Shown here: positions 44,489 through 52,954 of the stretch, piece after piece
How positions within the stretch are numbered: the stretch's first letter is position 1
How the letters are laid out: each line of letters opens with the position of its first letter
Assembly (NCBI GenBank): GCA_007748055.1
Contig: CP036279.1
Location: 5,394,001 to 5,458,000 of the forward strand
Direction: 5' to 3'
Length of the DNA: 64,000 bases
From: Kolteria novifilia
Lineage (GTDB): Bacteria; Planctomycetota; Planctomycetia; Kolteriales; Kolteriaceae
Notes under the pieces: generated by a model
Databases searched by the model: none
Seen by the model: the letters and a program-made list of their open reading frames with translations, nothing else
What the model was told of the DNA's origin: nothing
Position numbers and translations under genes: made by a program

Positions 44489-44572
44489 AACTGGCTGCGT
44501 TCTCTTGCGCGTGTCCCCTCCTCTCTCCGGCCCACATGTGATAACGTAGCCGAACGGGAGGGGGCACGATCG

Positions 44573-45118
44573 TTGGAGCTCGACGGCATTCGCGCCGGCG
44601 AAGACGATCCGACGTTCCTCTCCATGTGTCCCTTCGCGCCGACCATGCTTTTGCGAGATGACATCATGCTCCGAGATGACGGCGACTACACCTACGGCGA
44701 CGACCATGCCGATCTGCGGATCGAGATGGCCAACTACGGTCTCTCGACCGGTTATCCGATCGACAGCTTCGTCGACATCCGCTGCGCCTGTGGGAGCGAC
44801 GGCTTCGAATTCCATTCCGACGAGGAGGCGGGGGTCGCGGTACGGCGCTGCGGGAGCTGCCGACATGAACGCTTCATGGCCGACAGCGCCGGCTTCGCCG
44901 AGGAGGCCAAGCTAACCTCCCACGTCTGCATCTGCGGCTCGAGCCACTTCCAACTGACCGCCGGCGTCCATCGCTATCGCCGGGACGACGATTCCCTCGC
45001 GGAGGAAGTCCGCTGGACTTACATCGGTTGCCGCTGCGCCTCCTGTGGCTTGGTCGGTTGCTACGCCGATTGGAAGTGCGAGCACGGAAACTACGAAACC
45101 CTTCTTAGACTGATGTGA
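44573..45118 (+). CDS. Cys-rich small protein, function unknown
   Basis: 181 residues if started at the TTG (44573; GGGAGGGGG eight bases upstream), 164 from the ATG at 44624. Not recognised. Cysteines come in pairs: CACGSDGF and CGSC near residues 72-98, then CICGSSHF, CRCASC and CYADWKCE, suggesting two zinc-ribbon or treble-clef units. Asp-rich around MLLRDDIMLRDDGDYTYGDDHADL. It lies after vgrG and its partner but is separated from them by a block of three mobile elements, so a link to the T6SS is open. Confidence 0.65.
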   Translation: MELDGIRAGEDDPTFLSMCPFAPTMLLRDDIMLRDDGDYTYGDDHADLRIEMANYGLSTGYPIDSFVDIRCACGSDGFEFHSDEEAGVAVRRCGSCRHERFMADSAGFAEEAKLTSHVCICGSSHFQLTAGVHRYRRDDDSLAEEVRWTYIGCRCASCGLVGCYADWKCEHGNYETLLRLM

Positions 45119-45349
45119 ACGCGACTCGCAGCCTGCGTCTCCGTTTTGAACCGTCATCTCACCGATATCGATAAGCGTGCCTGGGGCGACATCGCCTCCG
45201 AATGATCTCCCCCGTCGTGTCCGCCAACGTCTGCTCGCAACGAATGTCACGACCACTCCATCGACGACGGTGGCAACGTCCCTACGCGATTTGTTCCAAC
45301 CTGGACAGGTCGAGTTCCGTATTGGAGAATAGAGGTTAGAGGAATCTTC
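45119..45349. other. Intergenic, nothing recognised
   Basis: 231 bp before the DUF1559 gene. AGAGGAAT at its end is the likely SD; no repeat or hairpin of note. Confidence 0.4.
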
Positions 45350-46381
45350 ATGAATCGTGCCGCTATCATCGCCCGACGCGATCGGCGCCGACCGCGTCTT
45401 CCGGTCCGGCGCGCGATGACCCTTGTCGAACTCTTGGTCGTGATCGCGATCGTCGGGGTCCTGGTGTCGATGACGCTCCCCGCGGTCCAACAAGCGCGCG
45501 AGTCGGCTCGAGCCGCCCAGTGCGCCAACAACCTCAAGCAGATCGCCCACGCCACCGCCTCCTTCTGCGACATGCACGGAGCCTTCCCGCCCGCGCGGAT
45601 CGTCAACCTCCCCACCGGCGTCGACCCTCCGGAACTCGATTGTGGCGGCGAGCACCCCTCGTGGATCGCCCAACTGCTCCCCTTTCTCGACCAACAGGCC
45701 GCCGCCGACCAGTGGGACTTGACCGCTCGCTACGAAGACAACTCGGCGGCCGCGCGCGAGCACATCGTGGCGAGTTTCGTCTGCCCGACACGCCGAGCGG
45801 CCAGTCAAGCGAAGGTTCCCGGCGGCACGACGCCCCCGTTGATGCTGCCGTGCGGTTGCTCCTTTCCCGGCGAGACGATCGTCGGCGGCGCCGTCAGCGA
45901 CTATGCCGGCAATCACGGCGATCTCTCCCCCGGTTCGACCGGCGGGCCCGAAGACTTCTACTTCGGCGGTCGCGGCACCGGCGTCATCATCTCCAGTCGC
46001 GGCATCTGCGACGGCTCCACTCCACGCAGTTGGTACGACCGCGTCGCCTATCGCGATATCGACGACGGCACCAGCAACACCTTCCTCGTCGGCGAAATGC
46101 ACGTCCCACGCGGCAAGCTCGCGACGACACCCGAGAACGGCCCGATGTACGACGGCAGTCGCTTCTACAACTCGAGCCGTGCCGGGGGCCCTGGCCTGCC
46201 CCTCGCCCAAGGCCCCGACGACGATGTCCTCGGTCTCGGCCTCTTCGCCTTCGGCAGTTGGCATCCCGGCGTCTGCCATTTCGCGTTCGCCGATGGCCAT
46301 GTCGAGTCGGTGGGCAATCTCGTCAACACCGAACTCCTGGGACGCTACACCAACCGCGCCGACGGCGAGATCACCGAGTAG
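45350..46381 (+). CDS. DUF1559 family pseudopilin-like protein
   Basis: 343 residues with leader [22 protein letters not shown] at about 21-42 (Met in place of Phe at the processing position) and QQARESARAAQCANNLKQ. The C-terminal HPGVCHFAFADGHVESV signature is a variant of the usual DGS motif. It contains extra cysteine pairs. Together with the lipoprotein gene 19 bp downstream it forms a second DUF1559-lipoprotein pair in this window. Confidence 0.88.
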   Translation: MNRAAIIARRDRRRPRLPVRRAMTLVELLVVIAIVGVLVSMTLPAVQQARESARAAQCANNLKQIAHATASFCDMHGAFPPARIVNLPTGVDPPELDCGGEHPSWIAQLLPFLDQQAAADQWDLTARYEDNSAAAREHIVASFVCPTRRAASQAKVPGGTTPPLMLPCGCSFPGETIVGGAVSDYAGNHGDLSPGSTGGPEDFYFGGRGTGVIISSRGICDGSTPRSWYDRVAYRDIDDGTSNTFLVGEMHVPRGKLATTPENGPMYDGSRFYNSSRAGGPGLPLAQGPDDDVLGLGLFAFGSWHPGVCHFAFADGHVESVGNLVNTELLGRYTNRADGEITE

Positions 46382-46400
46382 CACTGATCGAGGAGCACCG

Positions 46401-46859
46401 ATGCCCCGACATTCGTCCGTCCCGCCGCGCCTCGTGATCCTCGCGGCCGCCTTGCTCGCGGTCCCGGCGTGCGGTCCCGCCGGTCCCACGACCTGGCCCG
46501 TCACCGGCAAGGTCGTCTTCCCCGACGGCGAACCGGTCGCGGGGGGAATCATCGAATTCTCGCCGAGGGACAAAGGACAGAACGCTCGCGGCAAGATCGC
46601 GACCGATGGAACCTTCACCCTCACCACCGGCGATCGCGCGGGGGCACGCGAAGGCCCTCATGGGATCATCGTCATGCAGCACATGATCGACGACCGGCTC
46701 GCCAAGCACCGTCCCACGCACGCCCATCAGACGATCGACCCGCGTTTCCGTCAGTACGGCACCTCCGGCCTTGAGCGCACCGTCGCCCCCAGCGAAAACC
46801 ACTTCGTCATCGAAGTCGCTCCCGCGCCGCCCAAGCCGCTCGAATGGAAACCACTATAG
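46401..46859 (+). CDS. Small secreted lipoprotein, DUF1559-associated
   Basis: 152 residues. Lipobox AVPAC (Cys24), then the same regulatory-like sandwich pattern as the gene at 5781: WPVTGKVVFPDGEPVAGGIIEFSPRD, then KIATDGTFTLTTGD. The C-terminal part, from HGIIVMQHMIDDRL on, differs. GAGGAGC eight bases before the ATG. Presumed functional partner of the preceding DUF1559 protein. Confidence 0.82.
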   Translation: MPRHSSVPPRLVILAAALLAVPACGPAGPTTWPVTGKVVFPDGEPVAGGIIEFSPRDKGQNARGKIATDGTFTLTTGDRAGAREGPHGIIVMQHMIDDRLAKHRPTHAHQTIDPRFRQYGTSGLERTVAPSENHFVIEVAPAPPKPLEWKPL

Positions 46860-46899
46860 TCGGCCACCGCGTCGCGACCGGAAGGTCGGCTCCACCGCC

Positions 46900-48063
46900 T
46901 CAGTCCCACGTCAGGAAAAACCCGCGCGACTCGGTGAGATCGTTCTTCACCGCGGTCACATCGTCGACCTTCTCCCACGGCTTGCCGTTCCCGGCTTGCA
47001 GCGTCTGGCCGTAATGCGGGCAAATGTCGAGGAGCCGCTTCGCGAGTCCCTCAAGGTCGTCCGGCATCGCGCGAATGTCGCCAAGGACCCCATCGCGGCC
47101 GCATTCGAGAATCCGATAGGGCAACTCCACGTAGAGCTTCTCAAGCTGCCGACCGATATCGACGCGCTCGCAGCCCGGTTCGTCGGGCGACAGAAGGTTC
47201 GACACCGCGACGACGTCGAGCACGCTCTTCGTCGGCGCGAGTAAAAGGCGAATCTTCGAGGAAACGGTGAGCCCCTTCTCGCAGAAGAGGGTTGCTCCTC
47301 CTTCAAAGGCGAGGTCGTGAAGTTTGATCAGCCACTCCTCCATGCCGAGGTTCTTCTCGGCGAGCGACTTGACGGGCACCTTCTCGAACGCCCGAATCCC
47401 ACGGCCGCGCGCGACGCTCGACTTGATGCCAAGAATCTCCTCGAAGTGCTTGACCTGTTCTTGATACCACGCCCTCTTGCCCTCCTTCGTCAGCCGAGCG
47501 ATCGTCTCCTTGACAACAGCAGCCCGTTCGCGAGTCGCCGCCGCGGCCACTTGACGTTGCTCCTTGATGGGACGAAGCATGTCGTCATCGGCACTCGCCC
47601 CGTGACTGACCAAGCGATCGACGAAGTCGGTCAGCCCCTCGCGGTGAGCCAGTTCGATGGGGGCGATCTCGTATTCTCCCGTGCCCCGTTTGGAGGCGTC
47701 GGCACCGCGGGCGAGGCAGAGGGAGAAGACCGCCCTGTTGCGGTTGACAATCGCCCAGTGCAGCGGCGTCATCCCCGATTCTGGGCAGACGTCATTGATC
47801 GAAACCGTCTTGAGGATCTTGTTCACCCCCATCAAGTCGGGCATGCCCGGCCCGCTGACGTGCTTCGCCGAGAACTCGTTCAGCAGATCGGTCGCGGTGA
47901 ACGTCTTGCCCTGGTTGGGCTTGGGCGCGACGTAGGCGTAGCGGGCATTGCCATCGATGCCGAGTTCGGTCTTGGTGCCGCAATGTGGGCAAGTCGTCGT
48001 CAGCTTCTTCGCGGTGAACGAGCCGCCACACTCCGGACACTTCTGCGGGATCTTATCGGCCAC
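46900..48063 (-). CDS. Zinc-ribbon and ankyrin-repeat protein
   Basis: 387 residues from a GTG start (48063; GGGAGC upstream; the frame stays open to 48189). N-terminal zinc ribbon C9-xx-C12 ... C25-xx-C28, then one or two ankyrin units (MTPLHWAIVNRNRAVFSLCLARGADASKR and a degenerate second one). A long middle and C-terminal region of unknown fold follows, from about 150 (charged helix AAAATRERAAVVKETIARLTKEGK). No membrane helix. Cytoplasmic scaffold-like protein; partner unknown. Confidence 0.78.
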   Translation of the reverse strand: MADKIPQKCPECGGSFTAKKLTTTCPHCGTKTELGIDGNARYAYVAPKPNQGKTFTATDLLNEFSAKHVSGPGMPDLMGVNKILKTVSINDVCPESGMTPLHWAIVNRNRAVFSLCLARGADASKRGTGEYEIAPIELAHREGLTDFVDRLVSHGASADDDMLRPIKEQRQVAAAATRERAAVVKETIARLTKEGKRAWYQEQVKHFEEILGIKSSVARGRGIRAFEKVPVKSLAEKNLGMEEWLIKLHDLAFEGGATLFCEKGLTVSSKIRLLLAPTKSVLDVVAVSNLLSPDEPGCERVDIGRQLEKLYVELPYRILECGRDGVLGDIRAMPDDLEGLAKRLLDICPHYGQTLQAGNGKPWEKVDDVTAVKNDLTESRGFFLTWD

Positions 48064-48270
48064 GTGATGTGCTCCCTGGAACGACTGTTGGCTCTCCGGG
48101 ATTGTACCAGCAGTTGGGCGGGAGGTTGGTGACGGCAACGACGTTCGCCTGGGGGAGAGATCGCGGTTCTCAACTTCCCCCTGGTTCAAGAAGGCGCAAG
48201 AAAAAGCTGCCCTTGGCCAAGGGAGCGTGAATGTGGCTCTCCCTTGGCCAACGACGAGCGGCCTCCCCGC

Positions 48271-48633
48271 TCACTTCTTCTTCCTTCGCTCGGGACGTTG
48301 GGCCTTCCAAACAAGTTCGGCGCAGTCGCCGTCGAGGCGGACGATGCGGGTTTCGCGAAGGTCGATCGTCCTGGTGGAGCCGCAAGGACGGGTCGTGTAG
48401 ACGAAGGGAAGACAGACCGCCATCACCTTGTACGGTTGCCCCGAATCGCGGGGGATGTACGGCGTCCTCACCAACTCGTTGGGCGACAACGTCACCCCAC
48501 CACCATCCCAGAGGAACGACGGCCACTGCAACGTGGTTTCCATGATCGCGACATAGTCGCCGCGAGCGATGTCTTCGCCGGAGACACTAGCCGCGAGTGC
48601 GGGCGCGAGGCGTTCGGTGCAAGTCGTTGCCAT
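48271..48633 (-). CDS. Small conserved hypothetical protein
   Basis: 120 residues, not recognised. ATG at 48633 with GGAGGACTCCGATC upstream (good SD). Beta-rich, with a YKVMAVCLPFVYTT-type strand and a Lys/Arg-rich C-terminus (PERRKKK). The GC-rich frame extends upstream to 48777, but the SD decides the start. Confidence 0.65.
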   Translation of the reverse strand: MATTCTERLAPALAASVSGEDIARGDYVAIMETTLQWPSFLWDGGGVTLSPNELVRTPYIPRDSGQPYKVMAVCLPFVYTTRPCGSTRTIDLRETRIVRLDGDCAELVWKAQRPERRKKK

Positions 48634-48836
48634 GATCGGAGTCCTCCGGAAAGAGAGAGCGTTCCCGCGCCGTCGTGCGCACGGGACCGAATCGCTCTCG
48701 AATGCCTCGCTCGACGGTCGGGTCGTTCCTCCTCGGGAATCGATGGACGTTGCCACCACGACAACGCGACTACCCAAAGTAAGACGCCGTCACGCCGCTC
48801 GGGTTCGCGCCCAACACGGACGACCGCCCGCCCGGC

Positions 48837-49936
48837 TTACGGCTCGAGAACGGGCGGCTCCTGGCTGGCCCACGTGTAGGGAGCGATCTGAGCGGCCGAT
48901 TTCGGGGAGGCAGAGCGGATAGAGCAGCGAATGCCGCCAGCCCGATGTGCGGAGCGAGGTCGACGTCGCGGTAGCGCCGCTCGAGATCGCCAAGCGCGAC
49001 GCGTTGCCGGGGACTGAGCGTCCGATAGCCGAGCACCAACCGGAAGCCGGTCATGGGAAGAAGGTGCGGAACCGCAGGACGCGATCGCGCGAGTTTGAAG
49101 TAGTTGAGATACGCCTCACACCCCTCGAGTGCCCGCCCGAGCTTCTCCCGGGGACGAGCCAATGACGGCAGAACGCCGCGGCGACCGAAATCACCCGGAC
49201 CCGGAGGTCGGGTCGACGATCCTCGATCGCGCCGACCGGCCCCTTTCGCCGAGCCGCGATCGTCCCCCCGGCAAGGAGGTGGCAAGTTGTCGTCACGACG
49301 GTGCCGCCGTAGCTCTGTCCCAGGAGACAGACGCGGGCCTCCTCGGGCAACGCCGTCAAGAGAAGCGCGAGGTGGTACCCGGCGATGAGTGAGCGGCGCC
49401 ATTTTTCCTCGGAGTCGGACGGTTCGAAGGAATGGATGCGATGGCTCGGCCAGTCGAACGCGACCAGGACCGCATTTTCCGGCAACGCACCGTAATGATC
49501 GAGCCAGGCATGGCTCCAGAGCAACCCGCCGAGCGCCAGATGTTCGGTCGTCAAGTCCGAGGACCTGAACGTAGACCGGCCGCCCCGCCACCGCGGCCAA
49601 GAGTTCATCGACGCCGCGTTCGACGAGTTCGCCCTCGGCGCCGAAGCGCATGACCTCCAGGTCGGGCCACGGGTCGGAGCCCATCACTTGCGGCGTCTTG
49701 CGCGTCCGCACGAACCACAGTTTCGCCACCCGCCCGGGACGCGGACGAAAGTGATCCAGCAAGACGAACGGCCAACCCGTCCGGGGATCGAAGGCTCCGT
49801 CGAGCATCGGGTTGGGCCGCTGGCGATCGACTCCCGGCCCGGAGGCCCCGGGACGGAAAGGACGAAATTGGTCCATGAAGCCAAGCAGTGCCTCGGCGAG
49901 GCTCGGCGGTTTCGGTGGGGTCACGTTCTTCGGCAC
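48837..49936 (-). pseudogene. Frameshifted alpha/beta-hydrolase
   Basis: Three frames together spell one alpha/beta-hydrolase. Frame 1 (49936 to about 49560) ends with GRPVYVQV. Frame 2 carries LTTEHLALGGLLWSHAW and the nucleophile elbow GQSYGG, to about 49146. Frame 1 resumes with EKLGRALEGCEAYLNYF to about 48920. The last frame gives AAQIAPYTWA and stops at 48837. The total, 1100 bp, is not a multiple of three. At least three indels, one in a CCCCGGG run, make this a pseudogene or an error-prone assembly. Confidence 0.75.
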
Positions 49937-50089
49937 GCTCCGAGGAGAGAATGGTCAGCCATCTTCGGGCACCCCACCATACCGCAAAGCATACGATGGG
50001 CGGAATAGCCCCTCGCTTGCGATTCCCCTAGGGAAATCGCAAGCGGTCGATCCCCGGAACATCCCCGGAACATCCCCGGAACATCCCCG
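49937..50089. other. Intergenic with 12-bp mini-tandem
   Basis: CATCCCCGGAA repeats three times at about 50055-50090; nothing else seen. Confidence 0.4.
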
Positions 50090-50539
50090 TCACTTCCTGG
50101 CTCGAGTAAGCCAACGATCGAGCTGATTCGCGAAGGCCTGACGATGCTTGGCGTTGAATCCCGAGGGCCCGCCCGAGACGACGCCGGCGTCGCGAAGATC
50201 GTGCATCAAGTCGCGCGTCGCGAGCCGGTCCCCCACGTTTGCGTCGGTGTAGAGTTCGCCGCGAGGATTCAGGGCGGTCGCCCCCTTGGCGACGACGTCG
50301 GCCGCGAGCGGGATGTCGGCGGTGATGACCAGATCGGCGGGATCGACCTGATCGACAATCTCACGATCCGCAACATCAAAGCCGCCGGGAACCAGGATGC
50401 TGTCGATCAGTTCCGTGCGCGGCGTCCACATCGGCTGATTGGCGACGAGCGTCAGCCGGGTCTTGGTCCGCTCCGCCGCCCGAAAGAGCATCTCCTTGAT
50501 CTCGCGCGGGCAAGCATCGGCATCGATCCAAATTCGCAT
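50090..50539 (-). CDS. yaiI: YaiI/YqxD (DUF188) family protein
   Basis: 149 residues, the usual family length. The PIN-like fold begins [15 protein letters not shown] with the family-specific DADACP, then [12 protein letters not shown] and the C-terminal [13 protein letters not shown]. Putative RNase of unknown target. SD AGGAAG before the ATG. Confidence 0.93.
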   Translation of the reverse strand: MRIWIDADACPREIKEMLFRAAERTKTRLTLVANQPMWTPRTELIDSILVPGGFDVADREIVDQVDPADLVITADIPLAADVVAKGATALNPRGELYTDANVGDRLATRDLMHDLRDAGVVSGGPSGFNAKHRQAFANQLDRWLTRARK

Positions 50540-50783
50540 GAGAGGCTTCCTTGGTCACCTTCGGTCCGAACGATGTAATCCCTTGGGGCCCCCAAGACCT
50601 CCAAGGTCGATGGCTTCTCATCCGACGCCCAAGCCTGGTCGAACGTCCCGCGCCCGAGCGCCGACGCTGGACGTCACCCAAGCGGTCCACGCGCGAGGCG
50701 TTCCACCCCGACATTCGACGGATTCTTTCGGATTTCTGTTAACCTTATCGTTGGATCCTCCATTTCCAAGCATGGAAGAGCCC

Positions 50784-51314
50784 ATGCACGACGATCACGA
50801 CGCGACTTTCGTCAGTGAGCTCACCGCGCACCAACTGCCGATCTTGCTCTACGTCCGATCGCTCCTGCCGGGCGACCCGTCGGCGCGCGACGTCGCGCAA
50901 CAGACCAACGCGAAGATCTGGGAGAAGCGATCCGAGTTCGAACTCGGCACGAACTTTCGGGCGTGGGCCTTTAGCATCGCGCGGTTCGAGGTCCTGAACT
51001 ATCGCAAACAACAGGCGCGCGACGCCAAGCTGTACTTCAGTGACGATTTGCAAGAGGTGATCGCCACCGAGATGGCCGACACCCACGACGACATTCAGGA
51101 ACGCCATGAGGCCTTGAAGCGGTGCCTCGGCAAGCTCCGATCGCGCGATCGCGAACTGCTGCTGCATCGCTACGCCTCCACGGAACGACTCGCGGACTAC
51201 GCGTCGATGATCGGTCGCTCGGTCGGGGGATTGAAAGTAACCCTTCATCGACTGCGGTCCGCGTTGCTCGAGTGCATGGAACGCCAGCTTCACGCTGGGG
51301 AGACGGCGAGATGA
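50784..51314 (+). CDS. ECF-type sigma-70 factor
   Basis: 176 residues. Region 2: DVAQQTNAKIWEKRSEF...NFRAWAFSIARFEVLNYRKQQ; region 4: LADYASMIGRSVGGLKVTLHRLRSALLECM. Typical of the planctomycete/verrucomicrobial ECF group that precedes FecR-like genes. ATG at 50784 chosen because GGAAG is 5 bases upstream; an in-frame ATG at 50772 has no SD. Its TGA overlaps the FecR gene start (ATGA), so FecR probably controls it. Confidence 0.92.
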   Translation: MHDDHDATFVSELTAHQLPILLYVRSLLPGDPSARDVAQQTNAKIWEKRSEFELGTNFRAWAFSIARFEVLNYRKQQARDAKLYFSDDLQEVIATEMADTHDDIQERHEALKRCLGKLRSRDRELLLHRYASTERLADYASMIGRSVGGLKVTLHRLRSALLECMERQLHAGETAR

Positions 51315-52954
51315 CACCCTCCGAACGACAACGACTCATCGACGCTCTGTTGGAGCACGAGATCTCCGAAGCGGACTTTCTCCGCCTCGAGGCCGAGCTT
51401 TCGGTCGATCCCGAAGCGCGTCGTGACTACCTCGCGCGGGTCTCTCTGTCGCTTCTCCTGGAGAACGAGGCGGCGGCGATTCCCCCTTCCTCGACGAACG
51501 ATGTCCCCAAGCCAACCGACTCTTCCCGTGCCGGGTGGACCTGGCGGAGGGCCTTCGTCGGCATGGCGGCGATCGCGGCTTCGCTGCTGGTGATGCTCTG
51601 GCTGTCGACCGGGGTGCCTGGTCCCGACGCCCCCCAGCGGCAGACGCCGAGCTTGGCCAGCGACCATGGGGAGAGCCACGAACGAACCATCGAAGGGTTC
51701 GCGATCGTCTCCGGACAGTCGGACGCGGTCTGGGACGAGGACCGGACACTCGCCAACGGGAGTCTCGTGCCGGCCGGGGAGCTTCGGCTTCGCGCCGGCT
51801 TGGTTCAACTCGAACTCTTCAGCGGCGTCCAGCTCGTCGTCGAGGGAGATGCCCGTTTCGCGATCCGCTCGCCGATGGAGGTGGTGGTCATCCGCGGAAA
51901 GGTTCGGGCACGCGTCCCGGAACCGGCGCGCGGCTTTCGCCTGAGGACCGAGGCTGGCGAAGTGGTCGATCTCGGGACGGAATTCGCAGTCAACGTCACC
52001 GACGAGGGCTCGGATGTCCATGTCCTCGACGGCGAGATCGAATGGCAAGCGCGTGGCCACGACAAGAGAGTCATGCATCAGGGTCAATCGGCCGCCACCT
52101 CCGTCGCGGGCGACGAGCGCACGATCCGATCGACCTCGGACGACTTTGTCGGACCCAACGAACTGCGCGAGCGGCTCCAAGCCACCAAGGAGTCACGCCT
52201 GCGGCGCTGGCGCGAGCATAGCGAGGAGCGACGTGCCGATCCCCGGCTCTCGGCCTTCTACCAGGTCGGCGCGAGTGACCTCTCGGACAGACGACTGGCC
52301 AACCGGGTGACCAACAGCGAACGTGAGAGCGGAGAAGGCGCGGTCGTCGCGGCCGCCCTCGCCCCGGATCGCTTTGGACGGCCCAACGGCGCCCTCGACT
52401 TCAGTCCCACCGGTAGTCGCGTGCGATTGTCGGTCCCCGGCGAACATCGCTCAATGACCCTGCTCTGCTGGGTGAAGATCAACAGTCTCGACCGCTGGTA
52501 CAACTCCCTCTTCCTCACCGATGGGCACGAGCAGGGAGAGCCCCACTGGCAGATCATGGACGACGGCCGACTCTTCTTCTCGGTGAAGAAGCGGGACAAG
52601 TTCGATCGCTCCAAGGGCGAACGGGACAAGCATGTCTACTTCTCGCCCCCATTCTGGACGAGCGAACTCAGCGGCCAATGGCTGATGATCGCCACCGTCT
52701 ACGACGTCGATCGGCGCCAAGTCACCCACTACCTCAACGGCGAGGTGCTGAGCGAGGAGGCGATTCCCGAGGAATACCTGGTCGAGACGGTGCGCATCGG
52801 CAACGCCTCGATTTGTAACTGGGACTTGCCCAAGCGCGACGAACCCCGTTTCGCCGTCCGCAATCTCAACGGCAGTCTCGACGAGTTCGCCCTCTATGAC
52901 GCCGCGCTGTCACCCGAGGAGATCAAGGACCTTTACGACCATGGCAAACCTTAG
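51311..52954 (+). CDS. FecR-like anti-sigma protein with LamG domain
   Basis: 547 residues. Cytoplasmic N-terminus (1-78), a single membrane helix at 81-99, a FecR domain (about 130-250, with RTEAGEVVDLGTEFAVNV), then a concanavalin A/LamG-like domain near 330-547. The layout of a periplasmic sensor that holds the upstream sigma factor and responds to a ligand, perhaps a glycan. Translationally coupled to the sigma gene and overlapping the next gene by 14 bp. Confidence 0.9.
   Translation: MTPSERQRLIDALLEHEISEADFLRLEAELSVDPEARRDYLARVSLSLLLENEAAAIPPSSTNDVPKPTDSSRAGWTWRRAFVGMAAIAASLLVMLWLSTGVPGPDAPQRQTPSLASDHGESHERTIEGFAIVSGQSDAVWDEDRTLANGSLVPAGELRLRAGLVQLELFSGVQLVVEGDARFAIRSPMEVVVIRGKVRARVPEPARGFRLRTEAGEVVDLGTEFAVNVTDEGSDVHVLDGEIEWQARGHDKRVMHQGQSAATSVAGDERTIRSTSDDFVGPNELRERLQATKESRLRRWREHSEERRADPRLSAFYQVGASDLSDRRLANRVTNSERESGEGAVVAAALAPDRFGRPNGALDFSPTGSRVRLSVPGEHRSMTLLCWVKINSLDRWYNSLFLTDGHEQGEPHWQIMDDGRLFFSVKKRDKFDRSKGERDKHVYFSPPFWTSELSGQWLMIATVYDVDRRQVTHYLNGEVLSEEAIPEEYLVETVRIGNASICNWDLPKRDEPRFAVRNLNGSLDEFALYDAALSPEEIKDLYDHGKP

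Noticed and set aside
48770-49936. 388-residue single-frame protein
   Set aside because: Only parts of it are hydrolase-like; the true coding line changes frame, so it is listed as a pseudogene.
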